Of a stretch of DNA of 64,000 bases, positions 9,453-20,473 are shown one piece after another. The notes under the pieces were generated by a model, which had not been told where the DNA came from, searched no databases, and was given only the letters and a program-made list of their open reading frames with translations. The DNA is from Lachnospiraceae bacterium (GTDB lineage: Bacteria > Bacillota > Clostridia > Lachnospirales > Lachnospiraceae), in assembly GCA_015057435.1 (NCBI GenBank), contig SVEJ01000011.1, positions 1-64,000 of the forward strand, given 5' to 3'. Numbering within the stretch: the stretch's first letter is position 1; the number at the start of each line of letters is the position of its first letter. The translations under genes were made by a program, and so were the position numbers.

Positions 9453-9560
9453 TTTTTCATCCTCCTAACTTTTCGCGTACATTGTACCATTTTTTCACAA
9501 TAATTCCAATGAAAAAATATCGATACAAGAAAGAATACCACTTCAACAAAATCCCTTCAC

Positions 9561-9595
9561 ATAAAAAACAAGCCGAAGATATAAATCTTCGGCTT
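9561..9595 (-). terminator. Terminator after spoVG
   Basis: A perfect 11-bp stem, AAGCCGAAGAT (9570-9580) with ATCTTCGGCTT (9585-9595), has an ATAA loop. On the minus strand it is followed by a TTTTTT run. Confidence 0.85.
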
Positions 9596-9609
9596 GCCGT
9601 TCCCCATAA

Positions 9610-9876
9610 TTATTCTTCCTCAGTAAGTGCTTTCTCGTACTCAGCTAAAATCATAGACTGGATTCTCTCTCGTGCACTCTGATTGATTGGATGAGCGATA
9701 TCTCTGTAATCCCCATCTGCAGCTTTTCTGCTAGGCATTGCAATAAAAAGACCTTTTTCCCCCTCGATTACTTTGATGTCATGCACTGCAAACTCATTAT
9801 CTAATGTAATAGATGCAACTGCTTTCATCTTGCCTTCCTTTGCTACCTTCTTTAATCTGATATCTGTTATCTCCAT
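9610..9876 (-). CDS. spoVG: Septation regulator SpoVG
   Basis: A small (88-residue) site-specific DNA/RNA-binding regulator. It carries the conserved start [10 protein letters not shown], the basic stretch F-I-A-M-P-S-R-K, and H-P-I-N. The frame extends upstream, but ATG 9874-9876 has a GAAGGGGTG-type ribosome binding site and is the family start. It follows glgD with a short gap and is closed off by a terminator, so the glmU-like gene downstream has its own transcription start. Confidence 0.95.
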   Translation of the reverse strand: MEITDIRLKKVAKEGKMKAVASITLDNEFAVHDIKVIEGEKGLFIAMPSRKAADGDYRDIAHPINQSARERIQSMILAEYEKALTEEE

Positions 9877-9924
9877 TCTAACACCCCTTCTCAAAAATTT
9901 GTTATAACCTTCTACCAAAAAGAA

Positions 9925-11049
9925 CTATAGTGCATAGCGGAAATTCTTTTCCACTACAACCTTAATCTGACCCGGTTCTGCAGTGTGAATCGTATTCGCT
10001 CTTAGTGTATCGCGACTCTCCACAATACAATTCTCAATGACACAATTATCCCCAATATGAACGTCATTCAAAATAATCGAATTGCGAATCACACAATTAT
10101 TACCCACATATACCTTCTTAAACAATACAGAATTCTCTACTGTTCCGTTCACAATACATCCGCTTGCAATCAAGCTGTTATTCACCACGGCATCCCCATT
10201 ATATTTTGCCGGTGGTAAATCTTCTACCTTAGAGTATACATCCGGATACTGTCTGAAGAAGTAATCACGAATATCCTTCTGTAGGAAGTCCATATTCGTC
10301 TTATAGTAAGACTCAATCGTTCCGATGTTTCTCCAATACTCATCCATCTTATATGCATAGATCTTCTTAACATTCTTATAGCGAATCAGAATGTCTTTAA
10401 CAAAGTCCGTTCTGCCTTCCTTTGCACAAGATTCCAATAATTCAATCAACTGTCTTCTACGAATTACATATACACCGATAGAAGCGGTTGAAGTCTGTGC
10501 AATAAGTGGCTTTTCCTCGAAATCCGTAACCTGCATATCTTCATTGTACTTCACAACACCGAATCTGCTGACATCATCCTCTTCCGGATTGATATCCTTA
10601 CATACGATTGTAATATCAGCACCCTTCTTGATATGCTCTTCCAATACCTTGTTATAATCTAACTTATATACACCATCGCCACTCGCAATGACTACATATG
10701 GCTCATGACTATCCTTAAGGAAGTTAATGTTTTGGTAAAGTGCATCTGCTGTACCTTGATACCAATAACTGTTGGTAGTTGTGATGGTTGGAGTAAATAC
10801 ATACAAACCACCTTGTTTTCTACCAAAATCCCACCACTTTGATGAGTTCAAATGCTCATTCAAAGAGCGAGAATTATACTGTGTAAACACAGCAACCTTC
10901 TGAATATGAGAATTACTCATATTACTTAACGTAAAATCAATTGCTCGATAGCTACCAGTTACCGGCATTGCTGCAACAGCACGCTTAGCAGATAACTCTC
11001 CCATTCTGCTGCTGTTACCACCTGCTAAAATTATACCAATTGCTCTCAT
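9925..11049 (-). CDS. glgD: Glucose-1-phosphate adenylyltransferase subunit GlgD
   Basis: The partner subunit of ADP-glucose pyrophosphorylase in Firmicutes, for glycogen synthesis. At 374 residues it has an N-terminal nucleotidyltransferase fold ([12 protein letters not shown]) and a C-terminal hexapeptide-repeat beta-helix (about 285-365). Several motif positions differ from GlgC (for example G-D-G-V-Y-K where GlgC has G-D-H-I-Y-K), as expected for the regulatory subunit. Its start overlaps the glgC stop by 4 bases, so the two are translationally coupled. Confidence 0.95.
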   Translation of the reverse strand: MRAIGIILAGGNSSRMGELSAKRAVAAMPVTGSYRAIDFTLSNMSNSHIQKVAVFTQYNSRSLNEHLNSSKWWDFGRKQGGLYVFTPTITTTNSYWYQGTADALYQNINFLKDSHEPYVVIASGDGVYKLDYNKVLEEHIKKGADITIVCKDINPEEDDVSRFGVVKYNEDMQVTDFEEKPLIAQTSTASIGVYVIRRRQLIELLESCAKEGRTDFVKDILIRYKNVKKIYAYKMDEYWRNIGTIESYYKTNMDFLQKDIRDYFFRQYPDVYSKVEDLPPAKYNGDAVVNNSLIASGCIVNGTVENSVLFKKVYVGNNCVIRNSIILNDVHIGDNCVIENCIVESRDTLRANTIHTAEPGQIKVVVEKNFRYAL

Positions 11050-12320
11050 GCTAAGTCACCTACCTTTATCAAACTAGAACCACTCTTCAACAATCCATCC
11101 GGATACTCTGCAAGTTCAGTAGGGCCATGAATCGCTGTATTCTTACCAACCTTAACATTGTCAGGAATGGTTGAACCTTCGCCAATTGTAACAAGACCAA
11201 ATGAATAAATCTGTGGCTTGTACTCATTCTCAGCTTCTTCACCAACACCCAATTCTGCATTATTACCAACTACAACATTCTCAGCGATAATCGCTTTATC
11301 TATTACAGCACCTTCACCAATCACTGTGTTATTCATAATAATAGAATCTTTCACAATTGCACCCTTGCCAATTGTAACGCCCGAACCAATTACACAATGA
11401 CTTACCTCACCGTATACTTCTGTACCTTCACCTACGATACTTTCTGTAACTTTTCCGCTCTCATCAATGTACTGTGGTGGTAAAATGTCACTCTTGGTAT
11501 AGATTCTCCAGAATTCCTCATATAGATTGAACTCAGGAATAATGTCAACCAATTCCATGTTTGCTTCCCAATAAGAACCAAGTGTTCCAACATCCTTCCA
11601 ATATCCCTTAAAGTCGTATGATACAACCTTAGAACCATTCTCATGGCAATGTGGAATAATGTGCTTACCAAAGTCACATGAAGGAACATCCTTAAGCTCT
11701 TGTAGTGCAGCTTTCAAAACACTCCAATTGAAAATATAAATACCCATTGAAGCCTTATTACTTCTAGGTTTCTCCGGCTTCTCCTCAAATTCTCGAATTA
11801 CACCGTCTCCATCTGTAATAACAACACCAAAACGGCTTGCTTCTTCCATTGGAACCTCATAAGTTGCAAGTGTGATATCCGCACCCATAGACTTATGATG
11901 CTCTAACATCACCTCATAATCCATCTTGTATATATGATCTCCTGATAAAATGAGCACATATTCCGGATTATAATAATCGATATACTCTACATTCTGATAA
12001 ATCGCATTCGCTGTACCTGTATACCACTGGCTATTCGTACTCTTCTCATATGGTGGTAATACCGTTACACCACCAATACTACGATCCAAATCCCATGGAA
12101 TACCGATTCCGATGTGCTGATTCAAACGAAGTGGTCTGTACTGTGTCAAAACACCAACCGTATCAATACCCGAGTTGATACAGTTACTAAGCGGGAAATC
12201 GATAATCTTATATTTTCCGCCAAAGGCAACTGCCGGTTTCGCAAGATTCGATGTCAGTACGCCAAGTCTGCTTCCCTGTCCACCAGCCAATAGCATGGCT
12301 ATCATTTCTTTTTTAATCAT
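11046..12320 (-). CDS. glgC: Glucose-1-phosphate adenylyltransferase GlgC
   Basis: The catalytic subunit makes ADP-glucose, the committed step to glycogen. Its 424 residues include the family signatures [14 protein letters not shown][10 protein letters not shown], [10 protein letters not shown] and F-E-E-K-P, then a hexapeptide-repeat tail. It is first in the glgC-glgD operon behind its own promoter, with an AAAGGGGTG ribosome binding site. Branching enzyme and glycogen synthase genes are not in the window. Confidence 0.96.
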   Translation of the reverse strand: MIKKEMIAMLLAGGQGSRLGVLTSNLAKPAVAFGGKYKIIDFPLSNCINSGIDTVGVLTQYRPLRLNQHIGIGIPWDLDRSIGGVTVLPPYEKSTNSQWYTGTANAIYQNVEYIDYYNPEYVLILSGDHIYKMDYEVMLEHHKSMGADITLATYEVPMEEASRFGVVITDGDGVIREFEEKPEKPRSNKASMGIYIFNWSVLKAALQELKDVPSCDFGKHIIPHCHENGSKVVSYDFKGYWKDVGTLGSYWEANMELVDIIPEFNLYEEFWRIYTKSDILPPQYIDESGKVTESIVGEGTEVYGEVSHCVIGSGVTIGKGAIVKDSIIMNNTVIGEGAVIDKAIIAENVVVGNNAELGVGEEAENEYKPQIYSFGLVTIGEGSTIPDNVKVGKNTAIHGPTELAEYPDGLLKSGSSLIKVGDLA

Positions 12321-12351
12321 AGTGTCACCCCTTTACGCAAGATATGGTTCA

Positions 12352-12380
12352 ATTATAACATTAAAATGTCGAAATTGAAA
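12352..12380 (-). promoter_or_regulatory. Promoter of glgC-glgD
   Basis: On the minus strand, TTTCAA (12375-12380) and TATAAT (12352-12357) are 17 bases apart, about 30 bases upstream of the glgC start. Confidence 0.6.
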
Positions 12381-12507
12381 GAATTTTTATGCAATTTAAC
12401 ATAAATTACCTTATTTTTGGTAATAATCTTAGTAAAAATCGCTTTTTCCTTTGCTTTTTTCTGTTTTTTATACCTTCTTCCGCCGTTTTTTTGTAACATT
12501 TGCACAA

Positions 12508-13509
12508 TTAGACCCAATCTTCTGCAACTGATTTACCCATGATTGCATCAACATTCAGTCCGTTACTAAGCGCCAGCCACAACTTACAATACTGTGCAAC
12601 CTCTGCACTTGTATGTAGTGCGCGAACTCCCATTTTCTCATAAACTTCTACTGTTTCATAAGCATCCGTTCCTGTAAGCAGACCTGTCAGATAAATCGGT
12701 ATATTTCTTATATTGGTTTCTTTCACAAAATGATCCAACTCATCGAGAACAGCGATTGTTCCCGAATGATAACTTCCGTGTAAAACCACTCGAACACCCT
12801 CTCTAATATTCGGATACTGCATTCCTACAAATGGTCTGACATACAAAATCGCCTCCGATACATTGCTTAATCTTATAGTTGCATCTGTTTCAAACAAGGC
12901 ATCTTGTCCATCCATAATATGATATTCAGGATTTATAATAAAATTCCCATTTTCAAATCTTCCGTACCATGAATTCATCACACTCGAAACAGCATCAGAA
13001 AGGGGTACTGCCGGTTGCAATCTTGTTGCTCGATGAATGGTAGGAAAATCCCCTTGATTACAATAACTCACAAAGACACCTTTTCCGGAAGAAGCTTTTA
13101 TGAATTCTAACGCATAATGAAAGTTAACTAGTCCATTGGCACGGTTATCGTCCAACACATAATTACTCGACACAAGCACAATCGGTATGTCGCTGCCACC
13201 GAAAACATAACCAAGCATAGCCGCACCGAATTGCAAAGTGTCTGTTCCGTGTGTAACAATCACGCCATCAAGGTCATCCCGTTTCAAAACCTCTCGTACC
13301 GCAGCAAAAAGCTGTTCCAAATGCTGCCCATCCAGATTCTCACTCAGAATTCGATATGGTTCAACCATTTCAAATGTAACATCAGTATCATAACGGCTCT
13401 TATACAGTTCTAACAGACGATATGGTGTACCTTCTTTTGGACCGATATAACCACTCTCATCCAATACACTTCCAATCGTTCCGCCTGTAAATACCACACA
13501 TACTTTCAC
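12508..13509 (-). CDS. L-asparaginase (type I-like)
   Basis: It hydrolyses asparagine to aspartate and ammonia. Both catalytic threonine signatures are present: T-G-G-T-I-G-S at the start and V-T-H-G-T-D-T-L near residue 90. The length (about 335) fits. No signal peptide is visible, so the enzyme is probably cytoplasmic. The first ATG (13516-13518) stands only one base after the AAGGAG site. The GTG at 13507-13509 has a proper 10-base spacing and gives the start M-K-V-C-V-V-F-T-G-G-T, so I prefer it. The gene stands alone. Confidence 0.88.
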   Translation of the reverse strand: MKVCVVFTGGTIGSVLDESGYIGPKEGTPYRLLELYKSRYDTDVTFEMVEPYRILSENLDGQHLEQLFAAVREVLKRDDLDGVIVTHGTDTLQFGAAMLGYVFGGSDIPIVLVSSNYVLDDNRANGLVNFHYALEFIKASSGKGVFVSYCNQGDFPTIHRATRLQPAVPLSDAVSSVMNSWYGRFENGNFIINPEYHIMDGQDALFETDATIRLSNVSEAILYVRPFVGMQYPNIREGVRVVLHGSYHSGTIAVLDELDHFVKETNIRNIPIYLTGLLTGTDAYETVEVYEKMGVRALHTSAEVAQYCKLWLALSNGLNVDAIMGKSVAEDWV

Positions 13510-13565
13510 TACCTTCATTCTCCTTCCATACTCTTTAGCAATTACTTCAACATATATACAATAAG

Positions 13566-13602
13566 ATAGAAAGAAAGCCTCCGCATCTCGCAGAGGCTTT
13601 CC
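13566..13602 (-). terminator. Terminator after the chemoreceptor gene
   Basis: The stem GAAAGCCTC-GC / GC-GAGGCTTTC has one mismatch and an ATCTC loop. It is followed on the minus strand by a T-rich tail. It separates the chemoreceptor from asparaginase. Confidence 0.7.
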
Positions 13603-13625
13603 TCATCTTGAATCCATCATGTCAT

Positions 13626-15320
13626 CTAATCAATCTGGAATGTACTCATTGTACCTGCAATATTATCTGCAATACTCTTCAATGATTCTGCTGCATGCGT
13701 CACCTCATTGAAGCTATTCGCAACCTCTGTTGTCGCTGCAGATGTTTCTTCGGTACTTGCCGCATTCTCCTCTGCTACCGCAGAAAGACTTTCTACAACC
13801 TCAACAATCTCGTCCTTAGCTGTATTCAAACGCTCACTCTGTTCCTCAATTGAAGCGATTGCTTCTACAGAGTTCTCAATTGCTGAAATCACTCTACCTA
13901 CAACAGCCTGCGTATCAGCTACATTCTTACTTTGCGAAAGAACAATCTCACGCACACGACCCATTGTCTCTACAGCCATATTAGAATCATTAATCAATTC
14001 GTTAACCATTGCTGCAATGGAATCCGTAGAAGCACCTGACTGCTCTGCCAAATGTTGAATCTCATTCGCAACAACCGCAAAACCGCGTCCCTGTTCTCCT
14101 GCTCTGGCTGCTTCAATAGAAGCATTCAAAGACAACAGATTGGTCTCATCTGAAATGTTACTGATAATATTCGTAGCTTCGCGAATCTTTTGTGAAGATT
14201 CATTCGTACGATTCGTCTGGCTGTAAATCAACTCAATTGCATCGATTACTTCCTGGTTCACACGCATCAATTCTTTCAAGGAATGTGTTGCCTGTTCACT
14301 CGACTCATGCATAATACGTGCATTCTCATTCAAGTTATCGATTTCGCGACTTGTCGCTTCTAGCATATCTCCCATCAGCGTTACATTCTCTGATGCGCGA
14401 ATTGCATCTTTTGCCTGAGATGTCGCACCATCTGCAATCTCATTCACCGCTCTGTCTACATTGTCAACTGTAGATAGTGTTGACTGCGCATTATCGTCTA
14501 ACGCAACCGCCGAATCCAACAATGCATTCGCATGTCCGTTAATATCTTCAATAATGAAGCGAAGTTCATTCTTCATGCCGTCTACTGCTTTGCACAAATC
14601 ACCAATCTCATCTCTTCTGTGAATGAAATTGCTGTCAAGTTCAACTGTCAACTGACCTGCTGCCACTGCTTTCACCGCACGGCTTGCTTCCTGTAATGCG
14701 ACTACAATAGAGTTAGATGCAACAAATCCAAGAACCACACTTAACAATACACAGATGATTGTTGCAATCGTTAAAACCTTCAATACAGAATTATAGGTTG
14801 CAAGACCTTGCTCATGCGGCATGCCCGCGAATACCATACCAATTGCCTCTTCCGTTCCCTCTTGGAAAACCGGAACGTAATAACCAAAATAGTCTTCCCC
14901 TACTATCATTACATGTTCCAAAAACATTGTTTCGCCCTTATCAAGCACTTTCTCAACGACTGTCTGATCCGCATCGGTTCCAACAATTCGTTCGTTATTG
15001 TCATTGACAATAGAGGTCATCAATCTTGTTTTACCATAGAAAAATGTTACATCAACATTACCATCCTCTTTGATGGAATCAACCACATCCTGTGATTCGT
15101 TGATATTGAAATCACCCTTCCATACCGTTCCGTCATCCTTTTGCTCATATAGACCTTCATTCTCTTCCAAACTGGCAAGATATGCGTATACAACACCTTG
15201 TAATGTTCTTTCGGTATCTTCCTCAATATTGGTACGGATAACCGTTAAAGTTAACACTGTTATTGCAATCGCCATTAACAAAATCGGCCCTACTGCAACA
15301 ACCAATAATCTCTTCTTCAT
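13626..15320 (-). CDS. Methyl-accepting chemotaxis protein
   Basis: A transmembrane chemoreceptor of 564 residues. Helix one (about 5-28) is followed by an extracellular single-Cache-type sensor (to about 180) and helix two (about 182-205). A HAMP linker and a cytoplasmic signalling domain follow, with the conserved hairpin tip ([20 protein letters not shown]). The tail has repeated E-E-x-x-A-S-T-E-E-T. I start at ATG 15320, seven bases after GGAGG. A GTG two codons upstream is in frame. The ligand cannot be told, and no other chemotaxis genes lie in the window. Confidence 0.93.
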   Translation of the reverse strand: MKKRLLVVAVGPILLMAIAITVLTLTVIRTNIEEDTERTLQGVVYAYLASLEENEGLYEQKDDGTVWKGDFNINESQDVVDSIKEDGNVDVTFFYGKTRLMTSIVNDNNERIVGTDADQTVVEKVLDKGETMFLEHVMIVGEDYFGYYVPVFQEGTEEAIGMVFAGMPHEQGLATYNSVLKVLTIATIICVLLSVVLGFVASNSIVVALQEASRAVKAVAAGQLTVELDSNFIHRRDEIGDLCKAVDGMKNELRFIIEDINGHANALLDSAVALDDNAQSTLSTVDNVDRAVNEIADGATSQAKDAIRASENVTLMGDMLEATSREIDNLNENARIMHESSEQATHSLKELMRVNQEVIDAIELIYSQTNRTNESSQKIREATNIISNISDETNLLSLNASIEAARAGEQGRGFAVVANEIQHLAEQSGASTDSIAAMVNELINDSNMAVETMGRVREIVLSQSKNVADTQAVVGRVISAIENSVEAIASIEEQSERLNTAKDEIVEVVESLSAVAEENAASTEETSAATTEVANSFNEVTHAAESLKSIADNIAGTMSTFQID

Positions 15321-15360
15321 ATGCACCCCTCCAAATTATAAAATCCTAGCTATTATTATA

Positions 15361-17289
15361 TCAATTATTGATATTATCTGCAAGGTATTCTTCCTTTTCA
15401 TTCGCCTCTTGCAAAACATCTCCCGTAATTTCTTGATAAATCTTAGTAAACTCTTTACCGGTAATATTTTCCTTCTCAATCAAATGCTGCGCTAATGCAT
15501 CTAAGACATGTTCATTCTCCTTTAAGAGGTTGTATGCCTTATCGTAAGATGCTTTGATAATTTCTCTTACCTCATCGTCAATCTTTGTTGCCGTTTCTTC
15601 CGAACAATTAAGAACATGATTCTGGTCAAGGTATCTGCTCTGAATCGATTCCAATGCAACCATACCAAATGTATCAGACATACCGTAGAGTGTGATCATA
15701 CTTCTGGCAATATTCGTTGCCTGTTCAATATCATTAGATGCACCTGTCGTGACAGACGGAAACTTAATTGCTTCAGCCGCACGGCCTGCCAAGAAGGTAA
15801 CAATATCTGCTTCCATTTCATCTTTTGAACGAAGATATTTCTCTTCTTCCGGTGTGTGCATTACATATCCAAGAGAACCTTTTGTACGCGGAATAATTGT
15901 AATCTTTTGTACCGGTTCTGTATGTTTTTGTAATGCAGAACAAAGTGCATGACCGGTCTCATGGTATGCAACAATCTCCTTTTCTTTCTTGCTAAGAATA
16001 CGGTCTTTCTTCTCCTTACCGGCTATTACAACTTCTATCGCCTCGAACAAATCCGATTGCCTAACAAACTCTCTGCCTGCCTTCACCGCACCAAGCGCTG
16101 CTTCATTGACAATATTCGCAAGATCTGCTCCGACTGCACCCGATGTGGCAAGTGCCAATTCTTTGAAATCTACAGTCTCATCCATCTTAACATTCTTAGA
16201 ATGTACCTTAAGTGTTTCAATTCTTCCCTTCAAATCCGGTTTTTCTACAATAACACGTCTATCAAAACGTCCCGGACGAAGCAAGGCTTTATCAAGAATC
16301 TCCGGACGATTTGTCGCTGCTAATATCACAATTCCCTTCGAAGTGTCAAATCCATCCATTTCAGACAATAACTGATTCAGTGTCTGCTCTCTTTCCGAAT
16401 CACCGCCACCATATCTACTGTCTCGGCTTTTACCGATTGCGTCAATCTCATCGATAAAAATGATACATGGTGCCATAGAGTTTGCCTGCTTGAACAAATC
16501 TCTCACACGAGACGCACCCACACCAACATACAACTCAACGAAATCCGAACCCGACAAAGAAAAGAACGGTACATTTGCCTCTCCGGCTACTGCTTTTGCA
16601 AGCAATGTCTTTCCTGTTCCCGGAGGACCAACTAACAACGCTCCTTTCGGAAGCTTTGCTCCGATCGCAAGATACTTTTTCGGATTATGCAAAAAGTCCA
16701 CCATTTCTTTCAATGATTCTTTCGATTCTTCTTGACCCGCTACATCTGCAAAAGTAACACCTGTTTCTTTTTCCACATACATCTTGGCATTGCTTTTTCC
16801 AACACCCATGACTCCGCCACCCTTGCCCATTGTTTTCATAAAAAGCCAAATCACAAGATAAAAGATGGCAATCGTCATAATCCACGAAATAATATTACCA
16901 ATGATCGCACTGTTACTCTCGTCTACTGCTTTGTAATCAAGTTCACCATTTTTCTTAGCCTCTTCCAGACGGTCAACAAGATACAAATCCGAAATACGAG
17001 TTGCATAATATACCGTCTCCCGCTGCGAATTGCCTTCTTCCTTCTTCGTCACTTCAATGCTCGAACCATATATCTTAACCATTTTTACATTGCCTTCATC
17101 AAGCATATCCAAGAACTGGCCGTACGTAATTTCCTTTCTCTGGCTCTCCTGAATTCTATTGTAGGTATAGAAAAAGAGCAATGTCAAACCAATCGACACC
17201 ACTAACATGAAAATAAAACTGCGGTTCGGCGATTTCTTTCCATTCCCATTTTTATTATTCTGATCATTTTGCTGCTTATTTTCTTCCAA
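15361..17289 (-). CDS. ftsH: ATP-dependent zinc metalloprotease FtsH (paralogue 1)
   Basis: A membrane-bound AAA protease that degrades membrane and regulatory proteins. It has two membrane helices (about 25-45 and 135-158), Walker A G-P-P-G-T-G-K-T, Walker [10 protein letters not shown], the second region of homology R-P-G-R-F-D-R-R, and the zinc site H-E-T-G-H. The frame opens at 17340, but a perfect AGGAGG stands nine bases before a TTG (17287-17289). I take that as the start, giving 642 residues. A second FtsH at 39355 lies in the canonical tilS-hpt-ftsH setting, so this one is the extra copy. Confidence 0.93.
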   Translation of the reverse strand: MEENKQQNDQNNKNGNGKKSPNRSFIFMLVVSIGLTLLFFYTYNRIQESQRKEITYGQFLDMLDEGNVKMVKIYGSSIEVTKKEEGNSQRETVYYATRISDLYLVDRLEEAKKNGELDYKAVDESNSAIIGNIISWIMTIAIFYLVIWLFMKTMGKGGGVMGVGKSNAKMYVEKETGVTFADVAGQEESKESLKEMVDFLHNPKKYLAIGAKLPKGALLVGPPGTGKTLLAKAVAGEANVPFFSLSGSDFVELYVGVGASRVRDLFKQANSMAPCIIFIDEIDAIGKSRDSRYGGGDSEREQTLNQLLSEMDGFDTSKGIVILAATNRPEILDKALLRPGRFDRRVIVEKPDLKGRIETLKVHSKNVKMDETVDFKELALATSGAVGADLANIVNEAALGAVKAGREFVRQSDLFEAIEVVIAGKEKKDRILSKKEKEIVAYHETGHALCSALQKHTEPVQKITIIPRTKGSLGYVMHTPEEEKYLRSKDEMEADIVTFLAGRAAEAIKFPSVTTGASNDIEQATNIARSMITLYGMSDTFGMVALESIQSRYLDQNHVLNCSEETATKIDDEVREIIKASYDKAYNLLKENEHVLDALAQHLIEKENITGKEFTKIYQEITGDVLQEANEKEEYLADNINN

Positions 17290-17466
17290 TTGTAAAATCC
17301 TCCTAATATTACTGTCTATATTATACTCTATTCTTCTCACAACAATACAAAATATTATAAATGTATTCTTTCAAATAAGCAATCGCTATTTGATGTAGAT
17401 TGTGTGAATAAAATCATATCTTTGGCAGAAACTATCCACATCATCTAAATCAATCGGAGGCCACAT

Positions 17467-18174
17467 ATGGATTATATTACCATCATTTATCAGGCATTAT
17501 TTTCGAGTATCGCCTTACTCATATTAACAAAGCTGATGGGATACCGAGAAGTATCTAACTTAAGCATGTTCGACTACATCAACGGTATCACAATCGGTTC
17601 CATTGCAGCCGAGATGGCGATGAACCAAGACGGCGAATATCTAAAGCCACTCGTCGCTATGATCACCTATGCCATTGTTGTAATTACTCTTTCAAAAATT
17701 ACACAAAAATCCATTACTGCGCGTCGTCTGATTAACGGCAAAGCAATCGTTTTATTTTTACATGGGGAAATCTATGACAAAAACTTAAAGAAAGCCAAGA
17801 TGGAAATAGATGAATTATTAACAGAGTGTCGTATCAACGGTTATTTTGATTTATCTCAAGTTGAAGCAATTGTTTTAGAACCGAACGGAAAACTCAGCTT
17901 TTTACCTGTAACAAAAAACAAGCCCGTCACACCGACAGATCTTGGCATCCACGCTCCCCAGGAGGAAATGTTTGCTAATGTCATCGTTGACGGGCGCATA
18001 TTAAAATATAATCTAAAGCATATCGGTTATGACAAAGAATGGTTAGACAAACAGCTCTCCATTCATAACATCAAAGATATAAATGATGTCTTTCTTGCAA
18101 TCTGCAATCGCCAAGGAACCTTTTACGCATACAAAAAAACTGCTCATGTCATAGATGAAGACATCCTTGGTTAG
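17467..18174 (+). CDS. YetF-like DUF421 membrane protein
   Basis: A 235-residue protein with three N-terminal membrane helices (about 8-28, 38-52, 58-80). The soluble DUF421/YetF domain follows, with L-I-N-G-K-A-I and, further on, V-I-V-D-G-R-I-L. The function is unclear; in Bacillus several homologues are made in sporulation or stress. It has a GGAGG ribosome binding site 7 bases from ATG. It is divergent from ftsH, and its stop overlaps the convergent YesL-like gene by 4 bases. Confidence 0.88.
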   Translation: MDYITIIYQALFSSIALLILTKLMGYREVSNLSMFDYINGITIGSIAAEMAMNQDGEYLKPLVAMITYAIVVITLSKITQKSITARRLINGKAIVLFLHGEIYDKNLKKAKMEIDELLTECRINGYFDLSQVEAIVLEPNGKLSFLPVTKNKPVTPTDLGIHAPQEEMFANVIVDGRILKYNLKHIGYDKEWLDKQLSIHNIKDINDVFLAICNRQGTFYAYKKTAHVIDEDILG

Positions 18175-18965
18175 TCTTCATCCTGCTCTCTTTCCTCTTC
18201 TTCTGCTGCCTCTTCTTTTGCTTGTTCTTCCTTCACTTCTTCGTTTGAATCTGTTTTTTCTCCGTCTTCTTGTATTGCGTCCTCTGAATCAGATTCTTCC
18301 GTTGCATCCTCCGAATCATCCCGTGTACGTTTTGTCTCCTGTTCAAGGTACGGTGCAAAGACACTGCGGAACACACGTGTTTGGAAATAGAATAACACGC
18401 CAAGCAAAATGAACAACGCAAATGCTCGTATTAACATATTAATCGCAATAAAGTAAGCTGCAATCGCAAACATAAACCACACAACCAAAGTACTTGGCAG
18501 ATGAGAAATTGCCAATATCAAAGCATTCTTCAAAGTCGTCTTGGTGTCATTCTCAAACTTTGCAATAATCGGCCATACATATGTCATTACACAAAGATAT
18601 GCAAAGCAAATGATCGCAAAAATCACCACAAACGCCATAAAAAGAACACTATCATCAACCTTACTTTGTAAATACACAAGATAACCGGTATAACCAAAAA
18701 CTGCTCCTATAATCACCATCAACAGCCACACAATTGTTGATTGTTTGAAGTTCTCTTTAAAACTCTTGAAATACATTGCAAACAAGCGCATATTCTGCGT
18801 ATCCCATCCCGTAATCATTACATAATGTACAGAAGTTAGCGCTGCACCAATTGTAAAAATCGGAAGTGATGTAATCACAAATAAAATGTTTAAAATACAC
18901 AAATCTAATAATGTACTCAGAAATTTAAACACAGGATTTCCCAAATCAAAAAGTACTGATTTCAT
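18171..18965 (-). CDS. YesL-like DUF624 membrane protein with acidic tail
   Basis: An integral membrane protein of the DUF624/YesL family, with about six hydrophobic segments in the first 200 residues. The family start is L-G-N-P-V-F-K-F-L-S, followed by T-S-L-P-I-F-T-I-G-A-A. The last ~55 residues are almost entirely Glu/Asp/Lys, an unusual cytoplasmic tail. YesL-type proteins often sit beside sugar ABC importers, but none is here. I use ATG 18965, eight bases after AGGAG. The longer frame from 19004 has no suitable site. Confidence 0.82.
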   Translation of the reverse strand: MKSVLFDLGNPVFKFLSTLLDLCILNILFVITSLPIFTIGAALTSVHYVMITGWDTQNMRLFAMYFKSFKENFKQSTIVWLLMVIIGAVFGYTGYLVYLQSKVDDSVLFMAFVVIFAIICFAYLCVMTYVWPIIAKFENDTKTTLKNALILAISHLPSTLVVWFMFAIAAYFIAINMLIRAFALFILLGVLFYFQTRVFRSVFAPYLEQETKRTRDDSEDATEESDSEDAIQEDGEKTDSNEEVKEEQAKEEAAEEEEREQDED

Positions 18966-19106
18966 ATTCATAACTCCTATCATCTTTCTTAATAATCTGT
19001 CCATGCAAGAAACAAAGTCGTTTTAGCATAAGACCACAGTTAATAATAGCCTACCTTCTCCCTTTCTTCAAGTGAAATTTTGGTTAATTTTAATTCGGTA
19101 TTTACC

Positions 19107-19134
19107 TTGACAAACGCCCAAAAAACAATACACT
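19107..19134 (+). promoter_or_regulatory. Promoter of the lysA-plsC-hydE-hydG group
   Basis: TTGACA (19107-19112) is followed after 16 bases by TACACT (19129-19134), 35 bases upstream of the lysA start. Confidence 0.5.
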
Positions 19135-19168
19135 ATTATATAGGTTGAATGAAAGGAATAAGAATAGT

Positions 19169-20428
19169 ATGAAAACACCATTTATAAACAAAGAACAGTT
19201 AGATGCAATCTGCAAAGAATATCCTACTCCTTTTCACATCTATGATGAAAAAGGAATTCGAGAGAATGCCCGCAAGTTACATCAGGCATTTTCATGGAAT
19301 CCGGGATTTAAAGAGTATTTTGCCGTGAAGGCTACACCGAACCCAACGATCTTGCGTATATTAAAAGAAGAAGGTTGCGGAACAGATTGCTCTTCTTATA
19401 CAGAATTAATGATGTCGGAAAAATGTGGTTTTTCAGGCAGTGACATTATGTTTTCTTCTAACGAAACACCTGCCGAAGAATTCATCTATGCTGCTAAACT
19501 TGGTGCAACAATCAACTTAGACGACATCACACATATCGATTTTCTAAAAGAAACAATCGGCGCAATTCCTAAGCGCATCAGCTGCAGATACAATCCGGGC
19601 GGTCAGTTTGCAATTGCCAACACAATTATGGACAATCCGGGCGATGCAAAATACGGTCTCACAAGACCTCAGATGACAGAAGCTTATAAGCGTCTGAAAG
19701 AACTTGGCGCTGAAGAATTCGGTATGCACGCATTCCTTGCGAGTAATACTGTAACGAATGACTATTATCCTACTTTGGCAAAGCTTTTATTCCAGACTGC
19801 TGTGGAACTTAAGAATGAAACCGGCGTACAGATTTCATTTATTAATTTGTCAGGCGGTATCGGTATTCCGTATACACCGGACAAGGAGCCGAATGACATC
19901 CTTGCAATCGGTGAAGGCGTAAGAAAAGCATACGAAGAAGTTCTTGTACCTGCAGGTATGGGTGATGTAGCAATCTACACAGAGCTTGGACGTTTCATGC
20001 TTGCTCCTTACGGACATCTTGTAACAAAAGCTGTACACGAAAAGCACACACACAAGGAATACATCGGTGTGGATGCCTGTGCAGTTAACCTTATGCGACC
20101 TGCAATGTATGGTGCTTACCATCATATTACAGTTATGGGAAAAGAAGATGCACCACACACCGAAACCTATGATATCGTTGGTTCTCTTTGCGAGAACAAT
20201 GACAAGTTCGCAATTGACAGACAACTTCCTAAGATTGAAAAAGGTGATTTGCTCGTTATTCACGACACCGGTGCACATGGTTTCGCAATGGGTTACAATT
20301 ACAACGGCAAGTTAAAGTCAGCAGAACTTCTTCTTTGCGAAGACGGTAATACGAAGATGATTCGACGTGCTGAAACACCGGCAGATTATCTTGCAACTTT
20401 AGAAGGTTTTTGGGATGTCGAGTTATAA
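19169..20428 (+). CDS. lysA: Diaminopimelate decarboxylase (LysA family)
   Basis: A PLP-dependent decarboxylase making lysine from meso-diaminopimelate. At 419 residues it has the PLP lysine in F-A-V-K-A-T-P-N-P, the Gly-rich phosphate site in N-L-S-G-G-I-G, and a C-terminal V-G-S-L-C-E-N-N-D box with the active-site Cys. It also has R-P-A-M-Y-G-A-Y-H. A TTG-initiated extension of eight codons exists, but ATG 19169 sits behind AAGGAA. It heads a plus-strand run with plsC, hydE and hydG. Substrate specificity within the fold III decarboxylases is inferred. Confidence 0.85.
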   Translation: MKTPFINKEQLDAICKEYPTPFHIYDEKGIRENARKLHQAFSWNPGFKEYFAVKATPNPTILRILKEEGCGTDCSSYTELMMSEKCGFSGSDIMFSSNETPAEEFIYAAKLGATINLDDITHIDFLKETIGAIPKRISCRYNPGGQFAIANTIMDNPGDAKYGLTRPQMTEAYKRLKELGAEEFGMHAFLASNTVTNDYYPTLAKLLFQTAVELKNETGVQISFINLSGGIGIPYTPDKEPNDILAIGEGVRKAYEEVLVPAGMGDVAIYTELGRFMLAPYGHLVTKAVHEKHTHKEYIGVDACAVNLMRPAMYGAYHHITVMGKEDAPHTETYDIVGSLCENNDKFAIDRQLPKIEKGDLLVIHDTGAHGFAMGYNYNGKLKSAELLLCEDGNTKMIRRAETPADYLATLEGFWDVEL

Positions 20429-20473
20429 GACACATTTTCACATAAGTTAAATTAAATTCTAGGGGGACTTAAT

